A stretch of DNA of 9,103 bases, taken from a bacterium (lineage in GTDB: Bacteria; Electryoneota; RPQS01). Below are positions 1 through 5,326 of the stretch, one piece after another (position 1 is the first letter of the stretch; the number at the start of each line of letters is the position of its first letter). The position numbers were made by a program, and so were the translations under genes. The notes under the pieces were generated by a model. The model was not told the DNA's origin, searched no databases, and saw only the letters and a list, made by a program, of their open reading frames with translations. The DNA lies in contig JAHIZR010000207.1 of the NCBI GenBank assembly GCA_018814465.1, positions 1 through 9,103 of the forward strand. The letters are read 5' to 3'.

Positions 1-194
1 CCATGCAGAGCGGCGTCAAGTTCGCCTTCTTCAGCTTCCGAGGTTTTTACCTTCGTAATCTTATTGATCAGCCAGAGCATACCGAAAGTGAAGGCAAACG
101 CGTAAACGGATGAGATGAGAACACCGACAATCTGCATCAAGTATATTTGAATTGTCGTCGTAAACCCGATCAGTTTGACCTCCAACGATCTCAT
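1..194 (-). pseudogene. amt: Ammonium transporter (Amt) C-terminal fragment, 5' truncated
   Basis: The minus-strand frame is open from a TGA at 231-233 down to the window edge. From about residue 12 after the ATG at 192-194 it reads like the end of an Amt/MEP ammonium channel. There is one long hydrophobic helix (IVGVLISSVYAFAFTF, then MLWLINKIT), corresponding to the last membrane helix. It is followed by the cytoplasmic tail KVKTSEAEEGELDAALHG, which matches the family pattern of an acidic stretch, then GLD-x-x-LHG. The stop codon lies beyond position 1. Amt proteins are about 400 residues with 11 helices; only the last helix and tail are here. Upstream minus-strand frames show none of the conserved earlier Amt segments, and the ATG has no Shine-Dalgarno. 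I infer a 5'-truncated remnant rather than a gene. The family assignment is fairly sure; pseudogene status rests on the missing upstream part. Confidence 0.62.
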
Positions 195-210
195 GATATA
201 GAAACTAAGA

Positions 211-483
211 ATGATTACACTTAAGACTCCTCAAACATCATATGTCGTAGATATAAAGAGTATCAACGCAACACCGATGGAACTAATAGAATGCTTCAAG
301 GTTCGAAATAGACTTCAATTTATCATAAGCAATTCGAAGAATCATACAATTAACGACAAAGCATCATCAAAAGCTGGTGATGCTTTGCTTAAACGCCTAT
401 CCAAGCATTCCATTTGCTTGCAAAGTGAGCCTTGTAAAACATTCTTTGTCTCCCAATGCTACTGGCAATGCTATATCGGCTGA
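211..483 (+). CDS. Doubtful small hypothetical protein (90 aa)
   Basis: This is the only plus-strand open frame here that does not lie over a real gene. The product would be 90 residues, basic, with a Lys/Ser-rich middle (SSKAGDALLKRLSKHS) and four cysteines, three of them in the last 25 residues. I do not recognise it. The ATG is preceded by AACTAAGA, which is not a good ribosome binding site. The 9-bp inverted repeat at 358-386 encodes part of the middle, which fits a non-coding hairpin better than a gene. In AT-rich sequence a frame this long can be chance. It could also be a remnant of a mobile-element gene, but no family motif shows that. Confidence 0.2.
   Translation: MITLKTPQTSYVVDIKSINATPMELIECFKVRNRLQFIISNSKNHTINDKASSKAGDALLKRLSKHSICLQSEPCKTFFVSQCYWQCYIG
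358..386. repeat. Inverted repeat / hairpin (9-bp perfect stem)
   Basis: AAAGCATCA (358-366) and TGATGCTTT (378-386) are exact reverse complements. Two further inner pairs (one a G-T wobble) leave a 7-base loop. On the minus strand the stem is followed by a partly T-rich run (GTCGTTAATT), so it might be a weak terminator for the MCP gene, which stops about 160 bases upstream on that strand. There is no clean U-tract, so terminator function is only a possibility. Confidence 0.45.
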
Positions 484-546
484 AAATAGCGTGACACTTT
501 AGAATCTTCGGTGCGGGCAGTATTATCAGACCTTCAAGGAATAGAT

Positions 547-2370
547 TTACACAGCACCGTGGATAATCCTTGCGATATGTGAAGTCGTGCCCTTCAAGTT
601 TGTGGCTTGTCCCGACAATTCTTCGGAAGCGGATGCGGCCTCTTCGGCTGTTGCTGCATTCTGTTGAGTTACCTGATCAACTTGCGAAACTGCTGCCGAT
701 ATGTTCTCTATTCCGCGTAATTGTTCGCTGGAAGCGGACGATATTTCTTCGATAATGGTTCCCATCTTCTCTACGCTTGAAGTAGCGCTATCAAGTAAAT
801 TCTTAAGTTCATGCACAACGGAGACACCTTCGCTGACACGGTTCACCGTATCTTCGATCAATGAACTTGTATTCTTAGCGGCATCGGCGCTACGCAAGGC
901 AAGACTGCGAACTTCTTCCGCCACAACCGCGAATCCCTTGCCGGATTCGCCGGCTCTTGCTGCCTCAACAGCAGCATTCAGTGCCAGCAGATTCGTTTGA
1001 AACGCGATTTCATCGATGGTTTTCACTATTTTGGATGTTTGGTCGGACGCAGCTTTAATTTGCTGCATAGCATCGTTCATTTGTGAGGCGCTGTTGGAAG
1101 CGCTGTTAACTCCCGTTCGCGTTTCTCCCATCAATACAGCAGCCGCGCGAGCGTGGTCGGTATTCTGTTTTGTCATGGAGGAAATCTCCTCCATGCTCGA
1201 ACTGGTCTCTTCAACAGCTGCTGCTTGTTCAGACGCGCCTTGTGCCAGCGATTGGCTGGACGAGGCAACTTGTGAAGAAGCGCTTTCGATCTGGTTTGCA
1301 CCCTCGTTAAGGCTTTCCACCGCCTTTTGAATTGGTCGTGAAATAGATAATGCGATAAAAAATCCGAAGATGCCAGCAAGTAAACCGACAGCCCCTCCGA
1401 TAAACAGACTTAAACTGCGAAGCTGTTGGACAGGAATCATGACCTCAGCCACATCGATTTCCGCCAATATCGCCCATGTATGTCCAAGCACATTTACCGG
1501 GCTGTAGCTTGACAAGACGGGATTCCCATTGTAGTCAATGATTACTTTTTTATCAGAGCGCATAGCAAGTGCTTCGCGCGATGCTTCCGTATCGACGCCA
1601 TTTAGTGCGACGGTACCTTCAAAAGACGCTTTGACATTATGTCCCTTTGGATCAAGGTATGAATCGGATCGCATTCTCTTATCTGCTCCGACGAGATATG
1701 TTTCGCCGGTCTCTCCCATCCCGCTGCGCTCTTGCATGATCGCGTTTATCTGTTTAAGGGACAACTGAAGGGCGAACACGCCTATAGCCGAACCGCTATT
1801 GTCAATGAGAGGTTGCCCAATGAATGCAGCCGGTTCGTTGGAGGGTCCGTACCAAGTGTAGTCAATAAAGGCAAAGTCCTTCTGCCCTTCCTGAAAACAA
1901 CGTGACAGTCCGGAACCGGCGAGCGTTCCGGTTAACATATTGGCGCCGAAATCCGCTTCTCGGCATACCGTATACACAACATTGCCTTCGTTGGACATAA
2001 TAAAGAGGTCATAGTAACCATAGGCATTGCAGATGTGGCTCAATTCGCTGTTATAAAGTGATTCCGTATGTTTCCAGGTAGTATTGTCCGTTCCCTCATA
2101 TGCTTCGAAAGCGGAGATGAACTCCTTGGCGGCAGTCTTCACAGTCGTATTATCGGCAAAAACGCCGCAATCGCGCTTGCGCTCATTGAAATACTGCTCA
2201 ATCTGATTGAGCTTGATGTTATGAACGGCTTCTAATTGATTGAACGAGGTCGTCATGAGTGCGTCTCGGGAGTTCCTGTAGCTCATGAAGCCGATGATTA
2301 TCAGCGGGATGATTCCAGCAGCAAGAAACGCAACGATTAATTTGTTTCTTAGACAGGTCTTTTTAAACAT
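547..2370 (-). CDS. Methyl-accepting chemotaxis protein (transmembrane chemoreceptor)
   Basis: Chemoreceptor of 607 residues that would sense a ligand outside the membrane and control the CheA/CheW kinase complex. Layout: TM1 at about 9-31, a periplasmic sensing region at about 32-315 (Cache-like, with GETGETYLVGADKRMRSDS at about 219-237), TM2 at about 319-343, then a long cytoplasmic coiled coil. The hairpin tip is unmistakable at about 452-492: EIAFQTNLLALNAAVEAARA, then GKGFAVVAEEVRSLA. After TM2 there is only ISRPI and then helix; no complete HAMP domain is recognisable. The protein ends in HGAV, with no CheR-binding WxxF-type pentapeptide. The ATG start is supported by GAAGGA at 2379-2384, eight bases upstream. 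A possible sigma-54 promoter lies at 2450-2464. The ligand cannot be told from sequence. It is transcribed alone as far as can be seen. Family assignment is secure. Confidence 0.96.
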   Translation of the reverse strand: MFKKTCLRNKLIVAFLAAGIIPLIIIGFMSYRNSRDALMTTSFNQLEAVHNIKLNQIEQYFNERKRDCGVFADNTTVKTAAKEFISAFEAYEGTDNTTWKHTESLYNSELSHICNAYGYYDLFIMSNEGNVVYTVCREADFGANMLTGTLAGSGLSRCFQEGQKDFAFIDYTWYGPSNEPAAFIGQPLIDNSGSAIGVFALQLSLKQINAIMQERSGMGETGETYLVGADKRMRSDSYLDPKGHNVKASFEGTVALNGVDTEASREALAMRSDKKVIIDYNGNPVLSSYSPVNVLGHTWAILAEIDVAEVMIPVQQLRSLSLFIGGAVGLLAGIFGFFIALSISRPIQKAVESLNEGANQIESASSQVASSSQSLAQGASEQAAAVEETSSSMEEISSMTKQNTDHARAAAVLMGETRTGVNSASNSASQMNDAMQQIKAASDQTSKIVKTIDEIAFQTNLLALNAAVEAARAGESGKGFAVVAEEVRSLALRSADAAKNTSSLIEDTVNRVSEGVSVVHELKNLLDSATSSVEKMGTIIEEISSASSEQLRGIENISAAVSQVDQVTQQNAATAEEAASASEELSGQATNLKGTTSHIARIIHGAV

Positions 2371-2449
2371 TTCCTTGATCCTTCAGAGCTCAAAATAGTC
2401 AATTCTGAATTTGATTATACATTTATGAAGCAAAGCAGATATGCTTAGA

Positions 2450-2464
2450 GCAATTGTTAGTCCA
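2450..2464 (-). promoter_or_regulatory. Possible sigma-54 (-24/-12) promoter of the MCP gene
   Basis: The minus strand reads TGGACTAACAATTGC. It has the invariant GG and GC separated by 10 bases and a good -12 half (TTGCT), but the -24 half lacks the usual CAC after TGG. Transcription would begin near 2439, giving a leader of roughly 70 bases before the MCP start codon. Sigma-54 control of motility and chemotaxis genes is common in this group, but the match is only moderate. Confidence 0.35.
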
Positions 2465-2941
2465 CTTTGATCTGGTTACAGCCAACCATTACTATGAACT
2501 GAAATGTCTGAAGATAGACAGATCAAGATCGGCCTTTGTGATTGCCACGAGTTAAAATATTCCCAGTAGCTATTAACTCATCGCGTGAGAGTTTAAGAGT
2601 TTACTTTTTTGCTTTGTTGAAGAAGCTATAATATTCTATATATCAAGTAAAAATCGATCTTATCACCTGACGTGTTCTTCCTGATTTTGTTCAAGGGGAT
2701 CAGTTTCTGCAAAAGGAACTGCTCGCGCGCAGGTATGAGGCGCAGGCGATAGTCTTCTACATTGAACTGCGCATTTGAAATACACTATTTGTCGATTTCT
2801 ATATACCAGAGCACATTTGCCTTGCCATTCAGCATTGATTAGAAACTGCTCATCTCGCTGTCATCAATGGGGATGGCTTATTTCAGAGATTGAACTGTTT
2901 TTGCGCTGCTGGTTAGCGATAAAAATGCGGAATGAACTCCA

Positions 2942-2986
2942 GGGCTATTGAGGTGAAGATGTCTCAGTAGACCTACTCAATAGCCC
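2942..2986. repeat. Strong inverted repeat / hairpin (11-bp perfect stem)
   Basis: GGGCTATTGAG (2942-2952) and CTCAATAGCCC (2976-2986) are exact reverse complements around a 23-base loop that itself contains GTCTCAGTAGAC (a 4-bp stem). On the minus strand it lies just past the end of the MCP remnant (TAA at 3000-3002), where a terminator would be expected. However, the bases that follow (TGGAGTTCATT) are not a U-tract. It could be the old terminator or attenuator of the truncated MCP gene, or a mobile-element end. Confidence 0.55.
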
Positions 2987-2999
2987 CGGTCGCATCTTC

Positions 3000-3312
3000 T
3001 TAGAACCGACTCATTTTTTCTTCATCCATCGGTATGATGTGCTCTGGAGAACGAGCTGATTTTTTATGCAGGTTTGGCAGCCCACGGAGCGGTCATCGGT
3101 TTGTACGCAACCTGTAGATGACGCGATCTCTTGGGAGGGCGATTGGCACTACCACCGCTGACTAATTGTGTCAACTCATCTACCAGTTCACGCAGACTTT
3201 CCGCCTGACCTGACGTTTCCTCAGAGACGGCGGCAGCTTCTTCAGCATTAGCTACGTTGGCTTGGGTTGCTTGATTCATCTGCATAATCGCTGTGTTAAT
3301 CAGTTCAATAGA
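3000..3312 (-). pseudogene. 3' end of a chemoreceptor (MCP) gene, 5' deleted and frameshifted
   Basis: The minus-strand reading IELINTAIMQMNQATQ, then NAEEAAAVSEETSGQAESL, is the C-terminal end of an MCP signalling domain; the intact receptor nearby has the equivalent NAATAEEAASASEELSGQA. Homology begins abruptly at about 3312, right after the TAA (3316-3318) of the Cys-rich gene, in the same frame. The sensing region, membrane helices and hairpin tip are absent. The frame stops at 3064-3066. Dropping one base there, next to an A6 run, lets it continue through KKSARSPEHIIPMDEEKMSRF to a TAA at 3000-3002. That is a plausible acidic MCP tail, so I read a +1 frameshift, real or a sequencing error. 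The only internal start would be an ATG at 3283-3285 without a clear ribosome binding site. It is different from, not a copy of, the intact MCP. Confidence 0.8.
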
Positions 3313-3315
3313 AAA

Positions 3316-3693
3316 TTATTTGTCATTCTCTACAAAGTGAATCCTGAAGCATTGCAGGACAATTCGGATCCATGCCATTGAACACTCACAACCGCATTCT
3401 TGAAGATTCTGGAGATCTATGCATCTAAGTGGACAGTTTTCTTTTCCTTTGTTGCACGCTTGATAGATTATTCCTTGATAAAGACTACTGAAGTCAGCAA
3501 CGGGCAAAACAAACGTGGACTTGCAGTTAACCTTATCATGTGTGAACAAATACAATCCGGATTCCGGACGGTCAAAATTTGCTAAATAACCATTTATTCT
3601 AAGTGACTTGTCATTAATGAAGTCAGCTCTCTTTTCCCAAACAGTCCCGCACTTCGAGCAACACTTGAAACTGAATAGACTATTCATGATCAT
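3316..3693 (-). CDS. Conserved-looking cysteine-rich small protein, function unknown
   Basis: Soluble 125-residue protein with 11 cysteines and no signal peptide or membrane helix. It opens with a zinc-ribbon-like knuckle, CCSKCGTVW (Cys11, 12, 15). Cys57, Cys80, CPLRC (87-91) and CGCEC (100-104) follow, so a metal site or disulfide-rich fold is likely. The central pattern (INGYLANF at about 33-40, SGLYLFTHD at about 45-53) resembles a small uncharacterised family I associate from memory with Geobacter-type bacteria; a search must confirm this. ATG at 3691-3693 is the first possible start, because the preceding codon is TGA. A second ATG (3685-3687) is equally possible, and neither has a strong ribosome binding site. 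A sigma-54 promoter match lies about 80 bases upstream. Its stop codon abuts the MCP remnant in the same frame, so the extreme C-terminus may have been altered by that junction. Confidence 0.65.
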   Translation of the reverse strand: MIMNSLFSFKCCSKCGTVWEKRADFINDKSLRINGYLANFDRPESGLYLFTHDKVNCKSTFVLPVADFSSLYQGIIYQACNKGKENCPLRCIDLQNLQECGCECSMAWIRIVLQCFRIHFVENDK

Positions 3694-4003
3694 TCAACTG
3701 CACCCAGAGACATTTAGAATACATTAATCAGAGCCCACGAATAGTATTCGTTAATACGTCTTCTATGAACGCAAGGCTAATGCCATTTTAAAGCGGGGTA
3801 TCCGTGACCTTGATGACGCTCATCTGTGACATAACTGTCGCAATGCAAGACCGTTTATTTTGTAGCATGAACAATTGTCCGCGGAATCGGCAGAATTTAC
3901 TTCGTCTAATGTCCGGATATGTGATGCATAGAGTTTACTGAGTACGGATTTGTCCTCATGATAATGCGAATCGGCTATCAAGTATTCGTCGCTGAATAGG
4001 TCC
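3694..4003. other. Leader and upstream region of the Cys-rich gene; doubtful 66-codon frame
   Basis: This stretch carries the sigma-54 site at 3771-3785 and a roughly 65-base leader. A minus-strand frame of 66 codons (3820-4020) spans most of the rest, but its ATG lies inside the terminator stem at 4004-4030 and it has no ribosome binding site. I therefore do not call it a gene. It could be a decayed coding piece. A short imperfect stem, GTGACA/TGTCGC, occurs near 3826-3841. Confidence 0.5.
3771..3785 (-). promoter_or_regulatory. Sigma-54 (-24/-12) promoter upstream of the Cys-rich gene
   Basis: The minus strand reads TGGCATTAGCCTTGC. It matches the consensus TGGCA, six bases, TTGC, with GG and GC exactly 10 bases apart. 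Transcription would start near 3760, about 67 bases before the start codon of the Cys-rich protein. I see no clear activator (enhancer) repeat in the immediate upstream DNA. This is the best promoter match in the window. Confidence 0.6.
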
Positions 4004-4030
4004 AAAAAAACCGCAGACATTGTCTGCGGT
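4004..4030 (-). terminator. Rho-independent terminator, minus strand
   Basis: The minus strand has CCGCAGACA and TGTCTGCGG (4011-4029), exact reverse complements around a single base, so in practice a 7-bp GC-rich stem with a 5-base loop. An extra A-T pair closes the base, and a run of seven T follows (4004-4010). On the plus strand no T-run follows the stem, so the terminator acts on minus-strand transcripts. It lies about 150 bases after the small helix-turn-helix gene and separates it from the sigma-54-driven Cys-rich gene. Confidence 0.88.
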
Positions 4031-4177
4031 CATGGGTAGAAAGCAAATTGACTAAAATAGTGTGTTTGGATTACGACGGAATCAAATCCAACATCAACAA
4101 GATAAGCCTGACTGCGCTACCTCTTACGTCAATGCCCCGAACATGTTTCTTCTATAGAAAACGAGCATTCGAGATGC

Positions 4178-4507
4178 TTAGCGTAAGCTGTGGACATCAA
4201 TACCGAGGTTCTTTATCATCCGGCTAAGAGTTCTTCTTGAAACTCCCATTACCTTGGATGATAGCGTCACATTTCCAGCATGTCTGCGCAATATTGTATA
4301 GACAAAATTTCTTTCGAACATGAATTGGGCTTCCTTTAAAACTGTTGGACAGTCGCGGATTACCAAGTGAAACACCTGTTCTTGCCCAATCCATCCTTCA
4401 GTCGTGTATAAATCAGAAACTGCTTTGCTGCCAGCTTCACGCTCTTCTCCCTCCTCGCTGAGCGAATCTGATTTCATCGACGGGCGCCTATAAAGATTAT
4501 TATGCAT
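4178..4507 (-). CDS. Small Fis/NtrC-type helix-turn-helix DNA-binding protein
   Basis: Predicted soluble protein of 109 residues. Residues about 62-104 (FMFERNF, LRRHAGNVTLSSKVMGVSRR, TLSRMIKNLGI) match the HTH_8 (Fis-type) domain that ends NtrC-family activators: a helix, the GNV turn, a recognition helix rich in Arg/Ser, then a Lys-rich helix ending in LGI. In NtrC proteins this follows an AAA+ domain that contacts sigma-54. Here nothing of the AAA+ domain (Walker A, GAFTGA) is present, and residues 1-60 are charged and unrecognised. It could be a genuine stand-alone DNA-binding protein or the tail of a lost activator. An in-frame TAA about 30 bases before the ATG rules out a longer form by readthrough. 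The start is uncertain: neither ATG 4505-4507 nor ATG 4475-4477 has a good ribosome binding site. Inverted repeats upstream could be its operators. Confidence 0.7.
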   Translation of the reverse strand: MHNNLYRRPSMKSDSLSEEGEEREAGSKAVSDLYTTEGWIGQEQVFHLVIRDCPTVLKEAQFMFERNFVYTILRRHAGNVTLSSKVMGVSRRTLSRMIKNLGIDVHSLR

Positions 4508-4541
4508 CAGAAATGCAAACTGTTGAGTACCTGATATTTAG

Positions 4542-4568
4542 CGATGAATGCAACAAAAACATTCATCG
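4542..4568. repeat. 9-bp perfect inverted repeat upstream of the small HTH gene
   Basis: CGATGAATG (4542-4550) and CATTCATCG (4560-4568) are exact reverse complements with a 9-base spacer, centred about 48 bases upstream of the HTH start codon. No T-run follows on either strand, so it is not a standard terminator. Position and symmetry fit an operator or leader hairpin; this is inference. Confidence 0.55.
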
Positions 4569-4586
4569 ACCGCGCATGAATAATAT

Positions 4587-4599
4587 CGGCAATTTGCCG
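4587..4599. promoter_or_regulatory. Palindrome CGGCAA-T-TTGCCG, possible operator
   Basis: A 6-bp perfect palindrome around one central base lies about 85 bases upstream of the HTH start codon. It is followed by two smaller symmetric elements, GATA-G-TATC (4604-4612) and TCAGA/TCTGA (4611-4625). Short-spaced palindromes of this kind suit a dimeric regulator. No bound protein can be named. Confidence 0.35.
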
Positions 4600-4649
4600 T
4601 ATTGATAGTATCAGACATTATCTGAAAAGAGCGACCGACGATTAGGAAG

Positions 4650-4678
4650 AGTACTGTAGGCATTTGTCCTACATTACT
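4650..4678. repeat. Hairpin just after the response-regulator gene
   Basis: AGTACTGTAGG (4650-4660) pairs with CCTACATTACT (4668-4678) with one mismatch, around a 7-base loop. It begins 15 bases after the regulator's stop on the minus strand. The bases after the stem (CTCTTCCTAATC) are not a real U-tract. It could still cause termination or protect the mRNA end of the kinase-regulator operon, or belong to the regulatory DNA of the HTH gene. Confidence 0.5.
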
Positions 4679-4693
4679 GAAAAAGCCTGCGCT

Positions 4694-5326
4694 TTATTCC
4701 AACAGATTGTGACTCAGAACATATTGGATTAGTTCGGCATTAGTCTTCATCTGCATTTTTTGCAGGATACGATCACGATAAGTGCTAATTGTTTTTACAC
4801 TCAATGATAATTCCGCGGCAATTTGAGTTGCGGTAAAGCCAATGGCAAGTCTTTGCATCACAATCAGCTCACGGTCAGAAAGCTTATGATGAAGCTCCTT
4901 ACCCGAAGAGAGATTCATCTCATCCGCAAGCTTTTCAGCCAAGGATTCAGTAATATATTTTCGACCAGATCCAACCCTTCGGATAGCCTCGATCAATTCG
5001 TCCGTGGCGGATTGTTTTGTAAGGTATCCCGCTGCTCCGGCTCGCAAAGCTCGAGTGGCATAATACTCCTCCGGATACATACTGAGGACTAGGACGGCTA
5101 CATCGGGATAAAGCGCTTTAATTTGCTTCAGTGTATCCAAGCCGCCCCGTCCAGGCATGGATAAGTCTAGCACGACGACATCGTAGGTTTCATGTGACAA
5201 CAAATCCAGCACAGTCTGTCCATCCGCCGCCTCTCCAGCTGCTATCATATCGTCCGTATCAGCAAGCAACTGTTTTATTCCAGTGCGGATAATCGCATGA
5301 TCATCGGCAATCAGAACTCTAATCAC
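4694..5326 (-). CDS. NarL/LuxR-family two-component response regulator
   Basis: 210-residue cytoplasmic transcription factor, full length for the family. The N-terminal receiver domain (about 1-120) has the acidic pair Asp8-Asp9, the phosphorylation site Asp54 in VVVLDLSMPG, the switch Ser82 and Lys104 in YLTK. The C-terminal LuxR-type helix-turn-helix (about 146-205) reads LSDRELIVMQRLA, then TATQIAAELSLSVKTISTYR, the usual GerE pattern. It should be phosphorylated by the kinase encoded just upstream and then bind DNA as a dimer. The start codon is GTG (5324-5326), inside the end of the kinase gene, with GGAGG six bases before it. The overlap GTGATTAG is eight bases, so translation is probably coupled. 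Target genes are unknown; the repeat-rich DNA just downstream is one candidate. Confidence 0.96.
   Translation of the reverse strand: MIRVLIADDHAIIRTGIKQLLADTDDMIAAGEAADGQTVLDLLSHETYDVVVLDLSMPGRGGLDTLKQIKALYPDVAVLVLSMYPEEYYATRALRAGAAGYLTKQSATDELIEAIRRVGSGRKYITESLAEKLADEMNLSSGKELHHKLSDRELIVMQRLAIGFTATQIAAELSLSVKTISTYRDRILQKMQMKTNAELIQYVLSHNLLE

Larger units (their letters stand above)
195..546. other. AT-rich intergenic stretch with a hairpin, no convincing gene
   Basis: About 350 bases separate the Amt remnant from the MCP stop codon. The sequence is visibly more AT-rich than the coding regions around it. It holds one strong inverted repeat (358-386) and a 90-codon plus-strand open frame (211-483) of doubtful reality. 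I see no canonical terminator directly after the MCP stop and no recognisable promoter. Confidence 0.5.
2371..2999. other. Gene-free region upstream of the MCP
   Basis: About 630 bases with no convincing gene. The part nearest the MCP (2371-2470) carries its ribosome binding site, a TATAAT-like hexamer on the minus strand (2414-2419) without a matching -35, and a sigma-54-like site. The part from about 2670 to 2780 is richer in G+C and open on both strands for 35-50 codons, which suggests a decayed gene piece that I cannot identify. The far end carries an 11-bp hairpin (2942-2986). Confidence 0.55.

Noticed and set aside
701..1330. Long plus-strand open frames opposite the chemoreceptor
   Set aside because: They are antisense shadows of the well-supported MCP gene and have no motifs of their own.
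2414..2419. TATAAT on the minus strand as a sigma-70 -10 box for the MCP gene
   Set aside because: The hexamer is perfect but no acceptable -35 sequence lies 15-18 bases upstream and there is no extended -10, so it is only mentioned.
547..3312. MCP gene and MCP remnant as a tandem duplication
   Set aside because: The shared parts are alike only as family members. Their C-terminal tails differ completely (HGAV versus EEKMSRF) and the core residues differ, so they are different receptors.
3820..4020. 66-codon minus-strand open frame
   Set aside because: Its ATG is inside the stem of a clear Rho-independent terminator and it has no ribosome binding site or recognisable motif. It is probably non-coding or a decayed piece.
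4066..4091. TTGGATT/AATCCAA 7-bp inverted repeat after the HTH gene
   Set aside because: The stem is short and AT-rich with a 12-base loop and no T-run. The strong terminator at 4004-4030 explains transcript ending better.
4680..4696. Short AAAGC/GCTTT stem overlapping the response-regulator stop, as a terminator
   Set aside because: It has only five pairs, three of them A-T, and a brief T-run; too weak to call.
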